A DNA stretch of 64,000 nt from Cymbidium sinense (taxonomy: Eukaryota > Streptophyta > Magnoliopsida > Asparagales > Orchidaceae). Under the pieces are notes generated by a model. That model worked only from the letters and a program-made list of their open reading frames with translations, had not been told where the DNA came from and ran no database searches. This document shows, in pieces, positions 37,161-50,567 of this stretch. The stretch spans positions 26,875,906 through 26,939,905 of the forward strand of contig CM038221.1 of the NCBI GenBank assembly GCA_021442155.1. Direction: 5' to 3'. Position 1 is the stretch's first letter, and each line of letters starts with the position of its first letter. Both the position numbers and the translations under genes were made by a program.

Positions 37161-40100
37161 ATCAGTACGATGAGAATATTGTATCTCGAGATAAAAGTCA
37201 ATCCTAATGGACCTAATCACCTAATAAGGACTCCTAAGACTAATGGGTCTTCGAATGTACCAGAGATCTTTCTCCTACTTTACATGACAAAGTGAGCTAC
37301 GGTTTATTTTAAGCCGGGTTTGTTAAGTTCCCTATGGAGGCAAGCCCCCATAGTTAATTACATCCTAAGAAATGAGGTTCCTTAGGAATACTCTCAATTA
37401 AGGTAAATGATCATTATCTCTAAAGATTTTCAAAGACAAGACTATCAATTAATTGGTTATTTTCAGAAAATCAAGTGAGATTGATCAAAAGGAGAGAGTT
37501 ATTATCGAAATCAAAGAGAGATGAGTAGGGGATGCTCATGATACTAGAAAATCTAGTGAGCATCCTAAACTATCTTATCGTTGAGCTTTATATTTTTGAA
37601 ATTGAGGATAATTTAGGATTTATGCTTGTAGAAATGCCTAAGAGGCTACAACCTTTGATACAATGATTGTGGAAATGCCTAGAGAGGTGGATTTATGCTT
37701 GTAGCCTCAAAGGAAACAACCTCGGATCTAAATCTAGGGAGCTTCAACATAAAAGAAATGTATGGTTTACCTCAGAGAGGATAAATCACACTATTGGACT
37801 GTTTACTTAGGGGTGGCCACCAACTAACTCCTCCTGATTTTAAATACATGTAGGCAAGTCATATAAGATGGTTAGCTATTATTTAAAGAGAAACTAAGTT
37901 TTTAAACTCACCCTCTAAGAGACTAGATCATGAAGAGCATGAATAATGACCTACATCTAATGCAAATTTTGTCAAGTTTTATTTTCATTTTTGGAAATTT
38001 TTATTGGACACAGGCTATGTGATTTTTATATGCATAATGCATGAGAAAATCAGTTATGGGCCAAAATTAGAAAGAAAGAGGTGTGTTTCCACCATGGCTC
38101 TCAAAGGTCAAGCCATTTTCTCTAGCAAAGGTGGAAGCCCTCCATTGGCAAGAGTGAGATAATATGATTTATGCATGATATGAGACATACAACATCCAGT
38201 TAAGGGGTTGCTAAATTTTTTATTATCTTGATTTATGTCCTGTGCTTTAGGTGAGGTTATGAATTATTTATTTTAATTTTGAATTGATTAATTGGATAGA
38301 AAATTTATTTTTTCTTAAGAGCTAATCACATCCAGGCCATTCAACAATCATTAAATAATTAAAAAACTAGGAAAATCATGCCATCCTAATTGCGCAATCA
38401 TAAACATAACATCAATCAATTTATAAAATTAGCACAAAAGAATAAGAGGCCAACGTGGTCGGGTTCCACCTCATAACCAAAAAAGAAAAATGGGTAGCCG
38501 AGCTCTACCCTTATACAACCAGGATTACAAATGAATAGTTAATTATGAAGTGACAAGTGTTATGGGGGTCTTCATTCTTCATCCTCCATTTTCTCTAAGG
38601 CTTCACATGGTATATAGGACATGGTCATATAGCCAATGTTCACCTTAGTCCCCATAACACTTATCATAATCCAACTGTAACAATTACATCAAAAGAAAGG
38701 AAAGTAAATCTAGCTACACCTGTAAAATAAATGTTAGCTAAACCACCATACAACCTAAGAAGTTATAGGAATAATTTGGACTTAGCACCTCACATACCAA
38801 GTCCACTGTCTAATTTGGACTTGCTTAGGGGCTAACCGCATAGTAAAAATATTTATATTTTTTATTTATTTATTTATTCCCTTAGCACAATTATGAGACA
38901 TGATTAAGTTAAGATCCCCCTATCATCCAGTCTATGCACATACACCTTAACGTCCAGTCTAAAATATTACACCATAAAATAAAATCATGCATCAAACCAT
39001 GCACCGTCTTAACATAGAGCTAGAAGTGGTGACTTAGGCTAATGTGTGTGCCATTTAAGGCTTGTGTGACATGCTTAGCTAGGCTTTAAGATTGAAATTT
39101 TCTACTATGAAAGATTCAATTTAGATGGTGGTTTCATTTTAAGTGATTTAGTTGACTTGTCAATTTTAGTTGGTGATTTGACTTGGTTTGAATGAACCTA
39201 CACTTAGTGACTAAGTGTTGTAAAGAGAAGAAAAAGAGGGAGAGTATCTCTTTTATCCCCACCTTAAGTGATTTCTAAGGTAAATTGATTAATGAATTTC
39301 TTTTAGTGAATGGTTTATTATGTGTTTTAATTAACCCTAAGTTTATATTCACTCTAAATAGCTCTATTCAATAAGAAAGACATCTTAGGATTAGTTAGGG
39401 TGGATTACTATCACATAACACACACCCATTTATTTCTTTCCACAATGTATACCATGCATATGAATAATCATAAGCATACTTATACATGCAATGCAAATCT
39501 TAGCACACTTTGATGATGAATGCAAGGAGATGCAATTTGAAAATTTGGATATTCAATTTGTTAATTGGATCATTAATGCATGTCTTTGTTATGTAGAAAA
39601 GAGGAATTTTTCATCCATTAGCTAAATATGCACATGTATAAGTTATAAGTGAGTACAACACCATTATTTTCTACACCGGGCGTACAAGACCTACTTAGGC
39701 TACTTAAAAGCCTCGCATCCGGAATGTCAGACATATACCACTTTTCTTAAATACATGTAGATGTACAAAAAAATCAAATGGATAAGGAATCATGCAAGAG
39801 ATTATGTTTGATTTGGTTGTATGATTTACATGTGTAATATGAAGATCCTTCTTAAGTCTTAATATAGAGATGCATAGGAATAGATTTAGGCAAATGTTGT
39901 GTTCTTTTCAAATGAACTATACACTTGCAAATCTTATGTGAATCCATGTTAAGAGAAGGAAAGAGAACTTCATAATACACATCTTATCCTATCACATGTA
40001 AGCTTATAAATATTTATAACTAGCATCACTTCATTTATAATCTTTGATTTATAGGTTTTAAAAAATAATTTTTGGTTTAATAGTGATAATATCCACTCAT

Positions 40101-42003
40101 ATTCTTAATTTAGGCCAACACATACAATTTGACATAAAAAGAAACATTTTATTTAATTATTTTTTAAAAGAAATGAATACATGATTTCATATGGAAAACA
40201 ATATTTAACATAATTGGAAAGAAATAAAGGAATGTAAGTACATGATTTCATTCACCCTAATTAATTCCTAAAGATAATCATATAAAATAAGATCATTTAA
40301 AATGAACCAAAATTTTTTAAGGAGATTTTTATCTTTGAATTTGATTTGACTTAGGAAATATGAAAGGGTTTGCTAGTCTAACCCATTCCCCATGTGTGAA
40401 TTGGTTTGGTTTAATTTAGAATAATTAGGTTGATTTTATGTTTTGATTAGGTTAAAGTATGAATTAAACCCATTAATTACCCCTTTACCTATGCCACTTT
40501 AACATAATTATCCAAGTAATTATGACAATATGATATGCAACCACATGAAAATTAAATCAGAATGTCACTAAGAAATGAAGGGGCCTAATGCAATTGACTC
40601 ACAATTATTGGTTAATTAAGCTAAAGGGTTTGATTAAGTACTTTTATAACCCTCCTACACATGTAGTTTGATTATAATTTTTTTTGAAATTCTCTTAGGT
40701 TATTAAACACCTAAGAATCTACCCAAGAATTGAATGATTGAGTTCTGGAATTTATTTGGTTTTGAGTTTGATTAATTAAACTATTTAATGAAGTGATTAA
40801 GCCATTAATTAGTTGCAAATTGATTAAGTGTTATCCAAATGAAATAAACTTAGGGGAAAAAAGGTTGGAAAAGAGGTCCTAATCTCATTCCCTATTTTCA
40901 TTCACTATTTCATAATGATTAGCCAACTTAATTAATGGATTTATTACTATTTAACATACTAATTAATCATTTAATTAATTAAGAGAGAGATTAAGAATGA
41001 AACAAGCAATTCCCTTAATTAGATAAGCAATAAATTCCAAGAAAATCCTAGGAGGCAGAGGTCATTCCACTAATTAATCTCAAAAAGTTTAGAATGAATT
41101 GCTAGAGTAGTTAGAGAGTAATTAACTTAATTATATTTCTAATAAAACCCAAATTAAGTCAAAATCACTATTCAAAATTAATTTATTTTAATTTTTTATT
41201 ATTCTCTATGAATTACCTTTAAAATGAGCATTTATTTGTATTTTTTGGATTTTTCTATAATTTGTTATAATTTTGGAAGTTTCACCATTAAAATTAAATT
41301 AATTAAGCCTAATTAAACTCCTAATCCCATGGGCCACGTGGTGATTAAAATTGGTTATTTGGTTTCATTTCGATTAGATGGTGTTTTTCATTGGCGGTGA
41401 GATCTGGCATGATTTTGATGGGATTAAGATGGGTTTGAATGGATGGCAGGTGATGTGAATGAGGCGGATGATCGTCGATCAAATGCGCTCGATTTGAATC
41501 AATTCATCCGCCTTTCAGGAAGCACAAACAACAAATATAATAATGAAGATTGCGTGACATAACGATTTATTTCATAAAAGACCAAACAAATTTTACTCTA
41601 AGGTTGGTTTCAATGGCATACCTCAGAGCTTGCGGCCGTGATTAATGAGGAAGCTTCGTTTGGATGAAACGAAAGCCTTTTAGAGCTTGATTGATGTAGT
41701 TAGCTTGGAAGGCAATCCATGACACGTGGGTGGCCGCTTTGATCGAATCTAGCTTCGGTTCGGGTGATTCATTTTGACTCACCTTGGTCCAAGGATAGTG
41801 TGTGCAAGGTTAATTGCACTTTGGTTGAGGATTGAGTGAGTTGAGATTGGGATTGATCTCCCCTGTTCTAGTTTTGAGTAAAATTGAGAAACGGGAAGCA
41901 AGGAAGCTCTGGAATGATTGGAAAAAGCTTAGGGAGGCTTCAATTCAACTTCTACAGCTCTGAGGAATGAATATCTTTTTTGATTGAGTGAGAATGAGGG
42001 GAA

Positions 42004-42018
42004 GGGGTATATATCCCC
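42004..42018 (-). promoter_or_regulatory. putative LTR core promoter, copy B
   Basis: The motif GGGGTATATATCCCC is near-palindromic with a TATATA core. On the minus strand it is followed by CCTTCCCCTCATTCTCACTC, a plausible initiation region. The equivalent motif of copy A is at 31789-31800. Confidence 0.5.
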
Positions 42019-44399
42019 CTCCTTACATCCCACATGGGTCATTTTGGGTGGAGGAGTGAGGGAGAGTGGTTGCCCATGTGATTGGTGAGTGAATTTGGTG
42101 AACCAAGTGTCCAAGGGTGATTGGGAGGTCAGTTTGGCCTCCCATTGGGTCATGGCTGACCCAAGCTCATTTGTTCATGTTCACCAGCCTCCTTGGTGCC
42201 CATGTGGACCAATAGATGGGTGCCAAGTGGCCTTGGAAAGAAAAGAATTAAATTTGGTGAATTTGGTCATGTATACCCTTTGAAAGTATTTATTTATGAG
42301 TTTGATTTGGGCAGATTTGAAATGATTTAAAAATGGGTTGGGCCAAATTTCACGTGATTTGGAATTCATTTGATTTGATTTGGCTAAATTTGATCTATTT
42401 GGGTGAAGTTGGGTCAAATTGGGTTAGGTTGACCAATTGGTCAAATTGGGTCAAACCATGGGTTAGGTTAAGTTCAAATGATCATTTAGAGCCTATGGGT
42501 ATCATTGGTTAGGTTTAATTTGGATTAGATTTGGTTTTGGTTCATTTAGGTTCATTTGGGTCAAATGGGTCAAGTTGACCAATTTGACCCATTTGACCTA
42601 ATTGGGTTAGGCCATGGGTTGGTTTAGGCTTGGTCGATCACTTGAAATGTATTGCAAGCTTTAATTTCAATCAAGTCTGATTTGGTTTTATTTCAAGTTG
42701 ATTTGACCTTTTGGGCCAAGTTGGGTTCATGGTCAATTGGGCTAGGTTAGGTCTAATTGGTCAATTGAAGCTTTGGTTAAGTTCAACAATCAATTTAGAA
42801 TGAATTTGACCCATTGTTTGCAATCAATTTGGCTTAAATCAAGATTCAACCCATTTTTACATTTTTAGGTCAATTTGGGTCAACTTGGGCTAGGAGGGCC
42901 AATTGAGTTTGGTCTAGCTCAAATGAGGGCTTGGTCATGTTTAATAATTGATTATGTATTGATTTAGATCAATGGTTTCAATCAATTTGGCTCATATTGA
43001 ATTTTGGCTTGTTTAGGTCTTATTTGAGCTGTGTTGACTTGATCAAAAGCTAGGTTTGACTTGGTTTGATCTAATTTGAGTGATTGATCATTCTAGAATG
43101 ATTGTTGATCATAATGTGAGGCTTGGGTGGCTTAGTTCAATCCAATTTGGGTTATTAGAACTTAGTTCAAAAGGTCTTTAGGTCACTTTGGTCAAGTGGA
43201 CCTAAAGGTTTAATTGATCATGACTTGATTCAAGTTTGGTTGAACTCACATATGGACTTATGATAAAATATAAATCAATTGCAAGTGGTTTGGAGTCAAA
43301 TGGGTTTTGGTTCATTTGATAATTTCAAGTCAAAGGATGAACATGGGTTTGACTTGGGTTAGTTTGATTTTGGCTTGGTGATTGTAGTTTATGTTTATAT
43401 TTGGGCATGTGATTGAAGGATTGTTTGAAGAAAATCCAAGGTTTGGATTGATTTGAGAATGATTTGGCTAAATCAAAATTATCTAAAGGATATAAATTGG
43501 GTTTGGATTTGAGTTTTGAATTTATATTGATTTGATTTTGGCCATTTGAATTTATATTTCATTTATATTTGTGAAGATAAATGAGAATATAAATGATCCA
43601 TGATAGAATCATGTGTATTAGGAGTGATTTGATTATGAATTTGGCTAAGGCAGGTCAAAAAGTTTGAAAAGAGGTTTTGATTTGGTTTGATTTATATTCA
43701 TTTGATTTGGATGATTTGGATGCCAATTCATTTATAGTTGTGAATACAAATGATGGAATAAGTGATTTATAAGGAAATCACTTGGCTTTGGATTAATTTG
43801 AAGGGTTTGGCTAAGCTTATGGATGTGATTCATAAGGATTAGGAAGGTTTTGGATTTGGAATTGATCATGGGTGTCAATCATGTGGAATTGGAGTTAGAT
43901 TTGGAATTGATTTTGGATTTGAATCATTTGGGATTGGAATTGAATTTGAGTTGATTTTGGATTTGAGAAACTCAATTGAGTTGGGATTAATTTGAGATTT
44001 GAGAAAATCAATTGAGTTGGAATTGATTTGAGATTTCATTTGGATTGGTTTGAAAGAGTGTACATGGGTTGGATTTGAGCTATAGGGTAAGTGGTTGCCT
44101 TAAATCCTTAATGCATAGCCTAATCCTATGATAAACCTTCTAAATCTCTAGGGTTAGTTAAGTGTTCACCTAATCACTAGAAGTGTCTCAAGACTAAGGA
44201 ACTCTTAGTGTTTAGAGGTCCTATGTCTAAGATGGAGAAGTTGAGAGCTCACTCCAAAAGTGAGGTCAACAAAGGATAGGTGTGGTGTGGTGACAAGGCA
44301 TACGCATATTGGTGTTGACCGAGATGATCAACAATGTTGAATGATGGCAAACAATAAATGATCTACTCTAAAGCAGGTGTAGAGGAATCAATATCTTAG

Positions 44400-46300
44400 T
44401 GCAATACAACTCTACTTATGTCACAGACATAAGAGAGTGAAGGATGAATCTACTAGGGATTGAGTATGTGAGGCTTCCACTAGGGGAAAAGGTTCAAGTT
44501 ATCCACTGGGGATAAGAAGTTATGAAATATGCTGAGGATTAGAATCTGGAATCCACTGGGGATAAAAGTGTGAACCTTCCACTAGGGGAGCAGGTTCGGG
44601 TTGGATTGAATTAACTCCACTAGGAAAATTGGAAAGATTTGCATCTCACTGAGGAGAAGCTGATCGATTTGATTATTTAATTTGGCTCCACCAGGGAGGT
44701 TGGTTGGATTTATTTTAGATTTTAAATTTTGAATTTTGAGATGGACCCTGAAGGTTTGCGATTGGCGTGAGTAGGGGCCATTTAGCCTTTTTTACTTGAT
44801 TTACCAATCCAAGGGTAGTCACCAACCACATAGTAAGTCTATCAACAAAAGGGTTACCTTTTCTGGTGTGTCACGACTATCTTGGGAAAGCATATAAACA
44901 CATCTCCAAAGTAGGATCCATTGGGGTGATCTGTTTGGCAACAACAAATCAGACAACCTTAGGGTACTTGATCCTGCTGGGGACTTAAATTAGCTCAAAA
45001 TAGTCAAAATTAATTTCATTTTAATTATATTTGATGGATCCCGTTTGTGATGGGCCACTAAGTGGGGCCATGTGTGTGGCCTATTTGCAGTTACATCCAA
45101 AGGGGTAGTTTCTTAGCCGAAGCGGAGAATTATCTAACCAAAGGGGGTGCTTTTTGATTTTTAGTGACTAATTCAGGGAAGAAAGCATGGGGACTCACAT
45201 CTTTCTGAACAAGAGACCACTGGGGCCACACATTAGCAAGGACATGTTAACCTGACCTAGGGTTACCCATCGGTTTACGACGGTCATGCTAGAAAGAATG
45301 CATAGTAGACTTACATCTTCCTGAGCAAAATGACCATGGGCAACCTATTTGTGGTAAAATAGATTGAACTTGACCTAAGGGTGACTATTGAGAGAGTGCC
45401 AACCTAGAGACTTATCTAAACTCAAGTGTAGAAAGTTAATTCCTATAGGGAGTTTTGCTGACACTACCCTAAAGATATGATGCCTGCTTGGGAAAGGGGC
45501 CGCTAGGGGCTTGAATTCCTAATCCACAAGCGAATAAATTTGTTTGTTTATTTATTTATCATGGACCCTATTGGTTTGAGGGATCACATTGAGAAGGAGC
45601 TTATCAACTTGAACTATCTTTATTTGTCCAAAGGGAGAATTTATGTCCGCAAATTCTCCAACCAAAGGGTGGCTACTAGGAAAGGGGGCTGTCCAATCAA
45701 GAGTAGCAGGTAGTGTCTATGGGGTCTGAGGACATAACCAAGTGTAGAGTGAGGAGGGCCACTAAGGGCTTTATCGACCAAGAAGATAATGTCTATAGGT
45801 ATTGGGTGGCCAACTCAAGGAGAAAGTGGGGACTCATATCACAGAGTGGTGTATCCCAGGGTGAGTCACTTTGACATAGCTCAACCAACCTAAGGTGCCC
45901 ATCGGTTTGAACAATCGACTAGGAAGAAAGCATGGGGGACTCACATCCTCATACAGCACGATTAGGATAGTGTCTTGACTCGGATGTACTAGTCTTGAGT
46001 GAATGCCGGGACTTATATCAACTCAAAAGTTGAGGAAAGGAGCCACTGGGGCTTAATCCTCAACTCGACCCTATTCACGATGGCTAGTTTAAGAAGAAAG
46101 CATAGACTTACATCCTCTTAAATACAATCAAGGGGTAGCTTGCGACCACGTTGTAAGAAACCATGCCAACAAGGTGCTCGTGGTTTAACAAGTCGGGAAG
46201 AAAGCACGGGGACTCACATCTTCCTGAATAAAAGACCATTAGGGTGACACATTAGCTAGGTAACATGTCAGACCTAGAGTAGCTAATGAGTGAGTGCCAC
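44400..46300. repeat. imperfect repeats in the upstream part of LTR copy B
   Basis: Recurring words CCACTGGGG, GGAAGAAAGCA(T/C)GGGGACTCACATC and CTCAACCAACCTAAG appear at irregular spacing of about 100-160 bp. The same words occur in copy A (32.8-35.1 kb) and, inverted, in 63.2-64 kb, so they belong to the family and not to one copy. Confidence 0.55.
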
Positions 46301-46639
46301 AGGGGGCTTGCTCTCACATCAAAATAGCCCAAGATAAAAGATATGTGTTTGTGATTGTGTTTGTGTTTGTGTTCGTGTTGTGAAAGAAGGATAGGATGCC
46401 TCTTGGGTTCTCTTACACCTACCCTAAACACGTGGTGGCAGATTTGCAAATAAGAAAATAATGCTTCGAATGAAGAGAATATTTTGATGAATTGGAATGG
46501 AATTTTTGAAGATAATTATTTTTAAATATGATTTTATGGATAATATTTCTTCAAATAAAGCCCATTGATTAGAAGCATCGGGTGTTCCCCTTTATAATTA
46601 ATAAGTTGATAAGATCCTCCTTAGTAGGCCTTCTCTATG

Positions 46640-47570
46640 ATAAAAGGGCATTCCCAAGTGGGTTCAAACTTGCCTCCGATCTTTTGATAGGCAACAATCG
46701 ATCTCCTTAGAACTAAAACAAGCTCTCTTACTTGAAAAGCTCTAGGGCAGACCAACTATTGTGAACTTGAATCATCTTGGCTTTGTACAACTGGTTAGCA
46801 TGCACATAGTCTCTCCTCCAAACCTTGAGCTCTTCTAACCAGCGGCATTATACTCATGATTTTACTACCCATTGCTATCCTTAGTGATGGGAGCTGAACT
46901 TCTAATGGTGAATGGCTTGACCCATACACTTGGAGAATGTAGATTGGGTTGGAGTTCTGTATGGTGCGGTATGCCCACAAGGCTTCAACTAGCCTCTCAT
47001 GCCACTTATTTGTTGTCATCGGTATCTTTATCGGATGAGAGTTTTGTTTATGCTTCTACTAGGCCATTCACGGATAGTAGAGTGGAGTATCTCAATCTAT
47101 ATGTCTCATGAAGTTGTTGATCTTGGTGCTTTTGAATGCTCCATTATGATATAATTCATCGAGGCACCCAAACTTATACGATATGGTTCCAAAAAATTAG
47201 AGCACTTTGTGACTCTCTAGTGGGATTGCCTCCTCACTTGGAAAAGTAGTGGTGGAGGATGATGAACCGATGACCCTTAGAAGAAGGAGGATCAATCAAT
47301 TATATATTTAACACTGAATGGCCATGAAGGTAGGTGTAGAATGTTGGGTGGTTGGTGCAAGACTACATGTATTTGACACGATGAAATCTCTAGACATCCA
47401 TGTATCATAATCATGAAGGCCAATATTATAGTCTCTTGATCTTTGCCTTCATCTTGACAGTTGATGCTCCATAGACCGAATACCTTGATCATGATCTTAT
47501 GGGCATGTTTGTTTACATAACCACATTTGATCAAAAGACGGTATACAAGGTGCCATCCGAGAGCATAAGA
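46640..47570 (-). pseudogene. Ty3/gypsy integrase remnant, element B
   Basis: The C-terminal part of the core at 46795-47019 keeps MTTNKWHERLVEALWAYRT and EVQLPSLRIAMGSKI. The zinc-binding part at 47292-47534 keeps CLEI-(x)-SCQIHVV and HQPPNILH-(x)-PSWPFS, but its first half is rearranged. The DDE core between them is only about 270 bases and lacks recognisable Asp residues. Several frame changes mark it as dead. Confidence 0.75.
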
Positions 47571-47646
47571 GAGCTCTACTTCATCTCGATGGGCTTGTGA
47601 TTTCTCTTGAGTTTGCCTCTAGTCAAGTAATCTATGAATGGTTGCC

Positions 47647-48320
47647 TCAGTCTTTCTTGGTACTAACCTCCCCAAGAGAGTCTCTTGAGTTCATCAATAA
47701 GGGATAGACTTGTCTATTTTGGACCTTTATTGGAATGGACTCATCCTCTAGACATGCCAACTCCTTGGTGAGTTTGGCCAAAGCATCTACTAATGCATTC
47801 TCTCCTCGAGGAATCTTGTAGATGGTGACCTCAGGGATTTGGGCCAACAGCTTCATGGTGTACTCATGGTAGTGATGAAGCTTAGGTTTTAGAACCTTAT
47901 AGGACCCAATCAGTTGATGACCGGTAGAATCCCATAGATGTTGATGCTTTTGACACACAATAGCTAACTCTAGATGGCAATCAAAGCCTCATACTGGCTT
48001 CATTGTTGGTGCATGGATTGAGAGATAGTATGAGAATCTCATCATTGTTCAGTTAAAAGGATGATTCCCCCACTTTCTGGAATAGTAAATCATGGTTCTT
48101 CTCCTCTTTGAAGGAAGCCCATCAAAATACATTTCCCAATGAGTCAACCTCCTAAGTTCAAGATTTGTTCATCGGGGAGATCATCACTAGCGAGTCGGCG
48201 GGGAAGTGGGTGTGTTGTTAGAAAATCACTTGCTTTATCCTCCTTTCAGGAGGGGTATGAATGTAATATCAAACTAAGAGAATCATGGACCAACATGCCA
48301 ACCATCGATAACATCGAGTC
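47647..48320 (-). pseudogene. Ty3/gypsy second RNase H remnant, element B
   Basis: The frame at 47647-47958 reads GSYKVLKPKLHHYHEYTMKL, AQIPEVTIYKIPRGENALVD, then ALAKLTKELACLEDESIP. The preceding GDSQL-type block is frameshifted (QHLWDSTGHQL). The N-terminal half, with the first Asp/Glu, runs on to about 48320 in other frames. Confidence 0.75.
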
Positions 48321-49300
48321 ATGAGATCTTGTGTGGATTGGTCTTGAAATCAAGTTTACCTTATGAGAGAGCATGTAATAGCTTTTGGGATGTGAAGATG
48401 AGAGCTAGGAAATGTTTCTGTAGGTGGGCGTTTGCTTCAGATCATTCCCCCCATAGAGAGCCAATGGAGTCATCCAATGCAGTAGTATAAAGGATAAGTG
48501 GCTTGCCCGGGATAGGGGCTGCTAGAACTAGCGGCTTCACCAAATACTATTTGATGTCTTCAAAAGCATGCTGTCACTTGTCATCCCACTTGAACTTAGC
48601 ATCCTTTTTGACAAGTGTTGAAAATAACACATCTCTCCGATAGATTGGAGATAAAGCGCCTTAGATATCAACCCCAGCGATCGAGTTGAGTTAGACTTTT
48701 AGAGGTGTCATTTCTAAGATAGCTTTGATCTTTTTGGGTCTATCTCTATTCCATGTGGGACAACAAACCCAAGGAACTTCCTAAGCTACTCAATGCACAC
48801 TTGGGGTTCATTTTGAGATTGAATTATCTTAACCGTTCAAAAACTACTCTCAAGTCAAAGAGATGGTCTCTCTTTTCTTTACTTTTGACAACTAGATAGA
48901 GCATTACTTGATGATGAATGAGTTCATCAAAAATCATGGCCCCTGGTAGCACATTTTTTAAGGCATGACCTTATAATAATAGATTGAGGTTTGAAAAAAG
49001 TATTCCTCTCATCCTTGGGGCCATCTTAATTTGGTTGTAGCGAGATGACCCATCCATGAAGGAGAATATTGCATGAGATAAGGCAATGTCCACCATTAAC
49101 TTTGGTATAGGAAGTGAAAATACATCCTTAGGACATACCTTATTTAAGTCTTGAAATTGCATATGAATTTGGCATTCTTCTTCTTTATGACAACCGGCTA
49201 ACAGAGGTATTTTCTTCCCGATAAAGCGACATCGATCAATTTCTTGACGATGTTGTTTGATTTCTAATGCATGCATCTAGGAGCTTGCTTGATAGGGCTA
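48321..49300 (-). pseudogene. Ty3/gypsy reverse transcriptase/RNase H remnant, element B, catalytic YVDD lost
   Basis: The N-terminal RT part at 48971-49276 keeps FQDLNKVCPKDVFSLPIPKL, MVDIALSHA and FSFMDGSSRYNQIKMAP, the LPR and DG-(x)-SGYNQI motifs of Ty3/gypsy RT. Near 48890 the text reads HHQV, then LYLVVKSKEK, where the plus-strand relative at 60.57 kb has CYVDDLIVKS; about nine bases covering the two catalytic Asp are missing. Downstream, FERL and NPKCAF-like blocks and the (D/E)-(x)-FK connection lead into the first RNase H, which is short. Confidence 0.75.
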
Positions 49301-50560
49301 GCATTAGATTACTAGTTATGGACTTCTATCGAGATAATTAGCATCTCTTCATAGCTCCTTAAACTTAGTCAATAGCCTAACTAAGTCATTGGTTTCTTCT
49401 TCATTCAGCAAAGAACTGATGTATGTGGGGCGTGGATCTTCTTTGTCTCGAGGTTGATTTCTTTTAGCTTGTTGATGGTTGAATAGATTTCTTCTTCAAA
49501 TTTTGGAGGTGCATCTTTGATTTAAAGATCATTGATCATGAAGTTTCTAAACACACCTCTCATAAGAGTTAGTGTGGTTTGAGAAGATCTATCGACTCAG
49601 ATGATTGGTGACAACTAAGCGGTAATCATCATTCATGGACCCAATATGAATCCTAGGTCTTGATTGTGCATCCCTGCCTTTTCCACAACTTCTCATACTC
49701 GACTTCTTGCACGGACCATGTAAGGAATCAAACCTTTCTTTGCAAGATTATGAACACAAAAGTACCAATCAAAAGTAATTCCATTAAATCTTTATATGAT
49801 ATGAATCATCCTCAAGTTCTACTTGAGGATGATGATCCCAATAGAATCTCTTTGGCTTGACATCCATGGAAGATCTAGGGGCTTCCTAACCAAACTTTTT
49901 TAAGAAGAAAGTGGGGTTAGAGCTAATTCGCTATAATGGTTTTACATAATCTGATTGAATACATTTATGCTTTGCTTGGAGGCTTGGTCTTCATCATTCT
50001 CAGTGTCACCTCAATGAGACCCGAGGGGTTGGTGGTGTGCTAATCACATGAGACTCATCCTCCTCAGCTGGATTCTAAGTCTATGTGAATAGCGGTACTC
50101 TGAGCCCTATTCAGCAACGTAGGGTCTTCCACCTAAACGCCTTTGTATCTACCTCTGCCTCTACGGTGGAGGGTCATCCCATATGTCCATATGGTGGAAC
50201 TATGGGTGGAATGTAACATCTTGCTCTACCTCTTCTTCGGTGTCCCTTTCACTCACTTGTACTTTCTTTTTTTCTTTTCTTTTCTTTTCTTTTCTTTTTC
50301 TTTTGTATTCAAATTTTGGCCAAGTTCGCAAGAATAGATGTTTTGATTTTGAGGAAGATAGTAGGTCGCATCCTCATATATCTCGACGTATCTAACTAAG
50401 AATGGCTTTTCATCTCCTTTGATATAGTATTCGATTCCATCTCTTTGAAACTTAATGAACTGATGAAGAGAGGATGGAACCATCTTGTTCTGGTATATCC
50501 AAGGCCTACTGAGCAAAGTAGTAAACAATGTATTTGAATCGATTATATAGAACTTGGCTT
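49300..50560 (-). pseudogene. linker between protease and RT, element B
   Basis: It corresponds to 58.7-60.2 kb of the plus-strand relative. The Lys/Glu-rich stretch EKEKKRKEKKKRKYK at 50253-50300 is encoded by a (TTTTC)n run on the plus strand. Frames on the plus strand in this interval are shadows. Confidence 0.55.
50262..50304. repeat. (TTTTC)n pentanucleotide repeat
   Basis: About eight CTTTT units in the pol linker of element B. The relative at 58.99-59.09 kb has a similar A/G-rich stretch on the other strand. Confidence 0.9.
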
Positions 50561-50567
50561 CAGTCTT

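Larger units (their letters stand above)
37195..46620 (-). repeat. ~9.4-kb putative LTR, copy B (minus orientation)
   Basis: The direct-repeat partner of 26455-35340. It ends on the right next to integrase remnants of element B (46.64 kb) and on the left next to the truncated internal region of element A. It thus serves both as 3' LTR of B and 5' LTR of A, as in tandem gypsy arrays sharing LTRs. It contains a palindromic TATA motif at 42004-42018, GGTCAA/TTGACC-rich text at 42.4-43.0 kb, and from 44.4 to 46.3 kb a run of imperfect repeats of AAGAAAGCATGGGGACTCAC and CCACTGGGG. Precise ends are unresolved. Minor frames at 41929-42417 and 46252-46449 are not genes. Confidence 0.6.

Noticed and set aside
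37195..46620. satellite or centromeric repeat as explanation for the ~9-kb repeats
   Set aside because: Only two long copies, each beside integrase text and with a promoter-like motif, which fits LTRs better.
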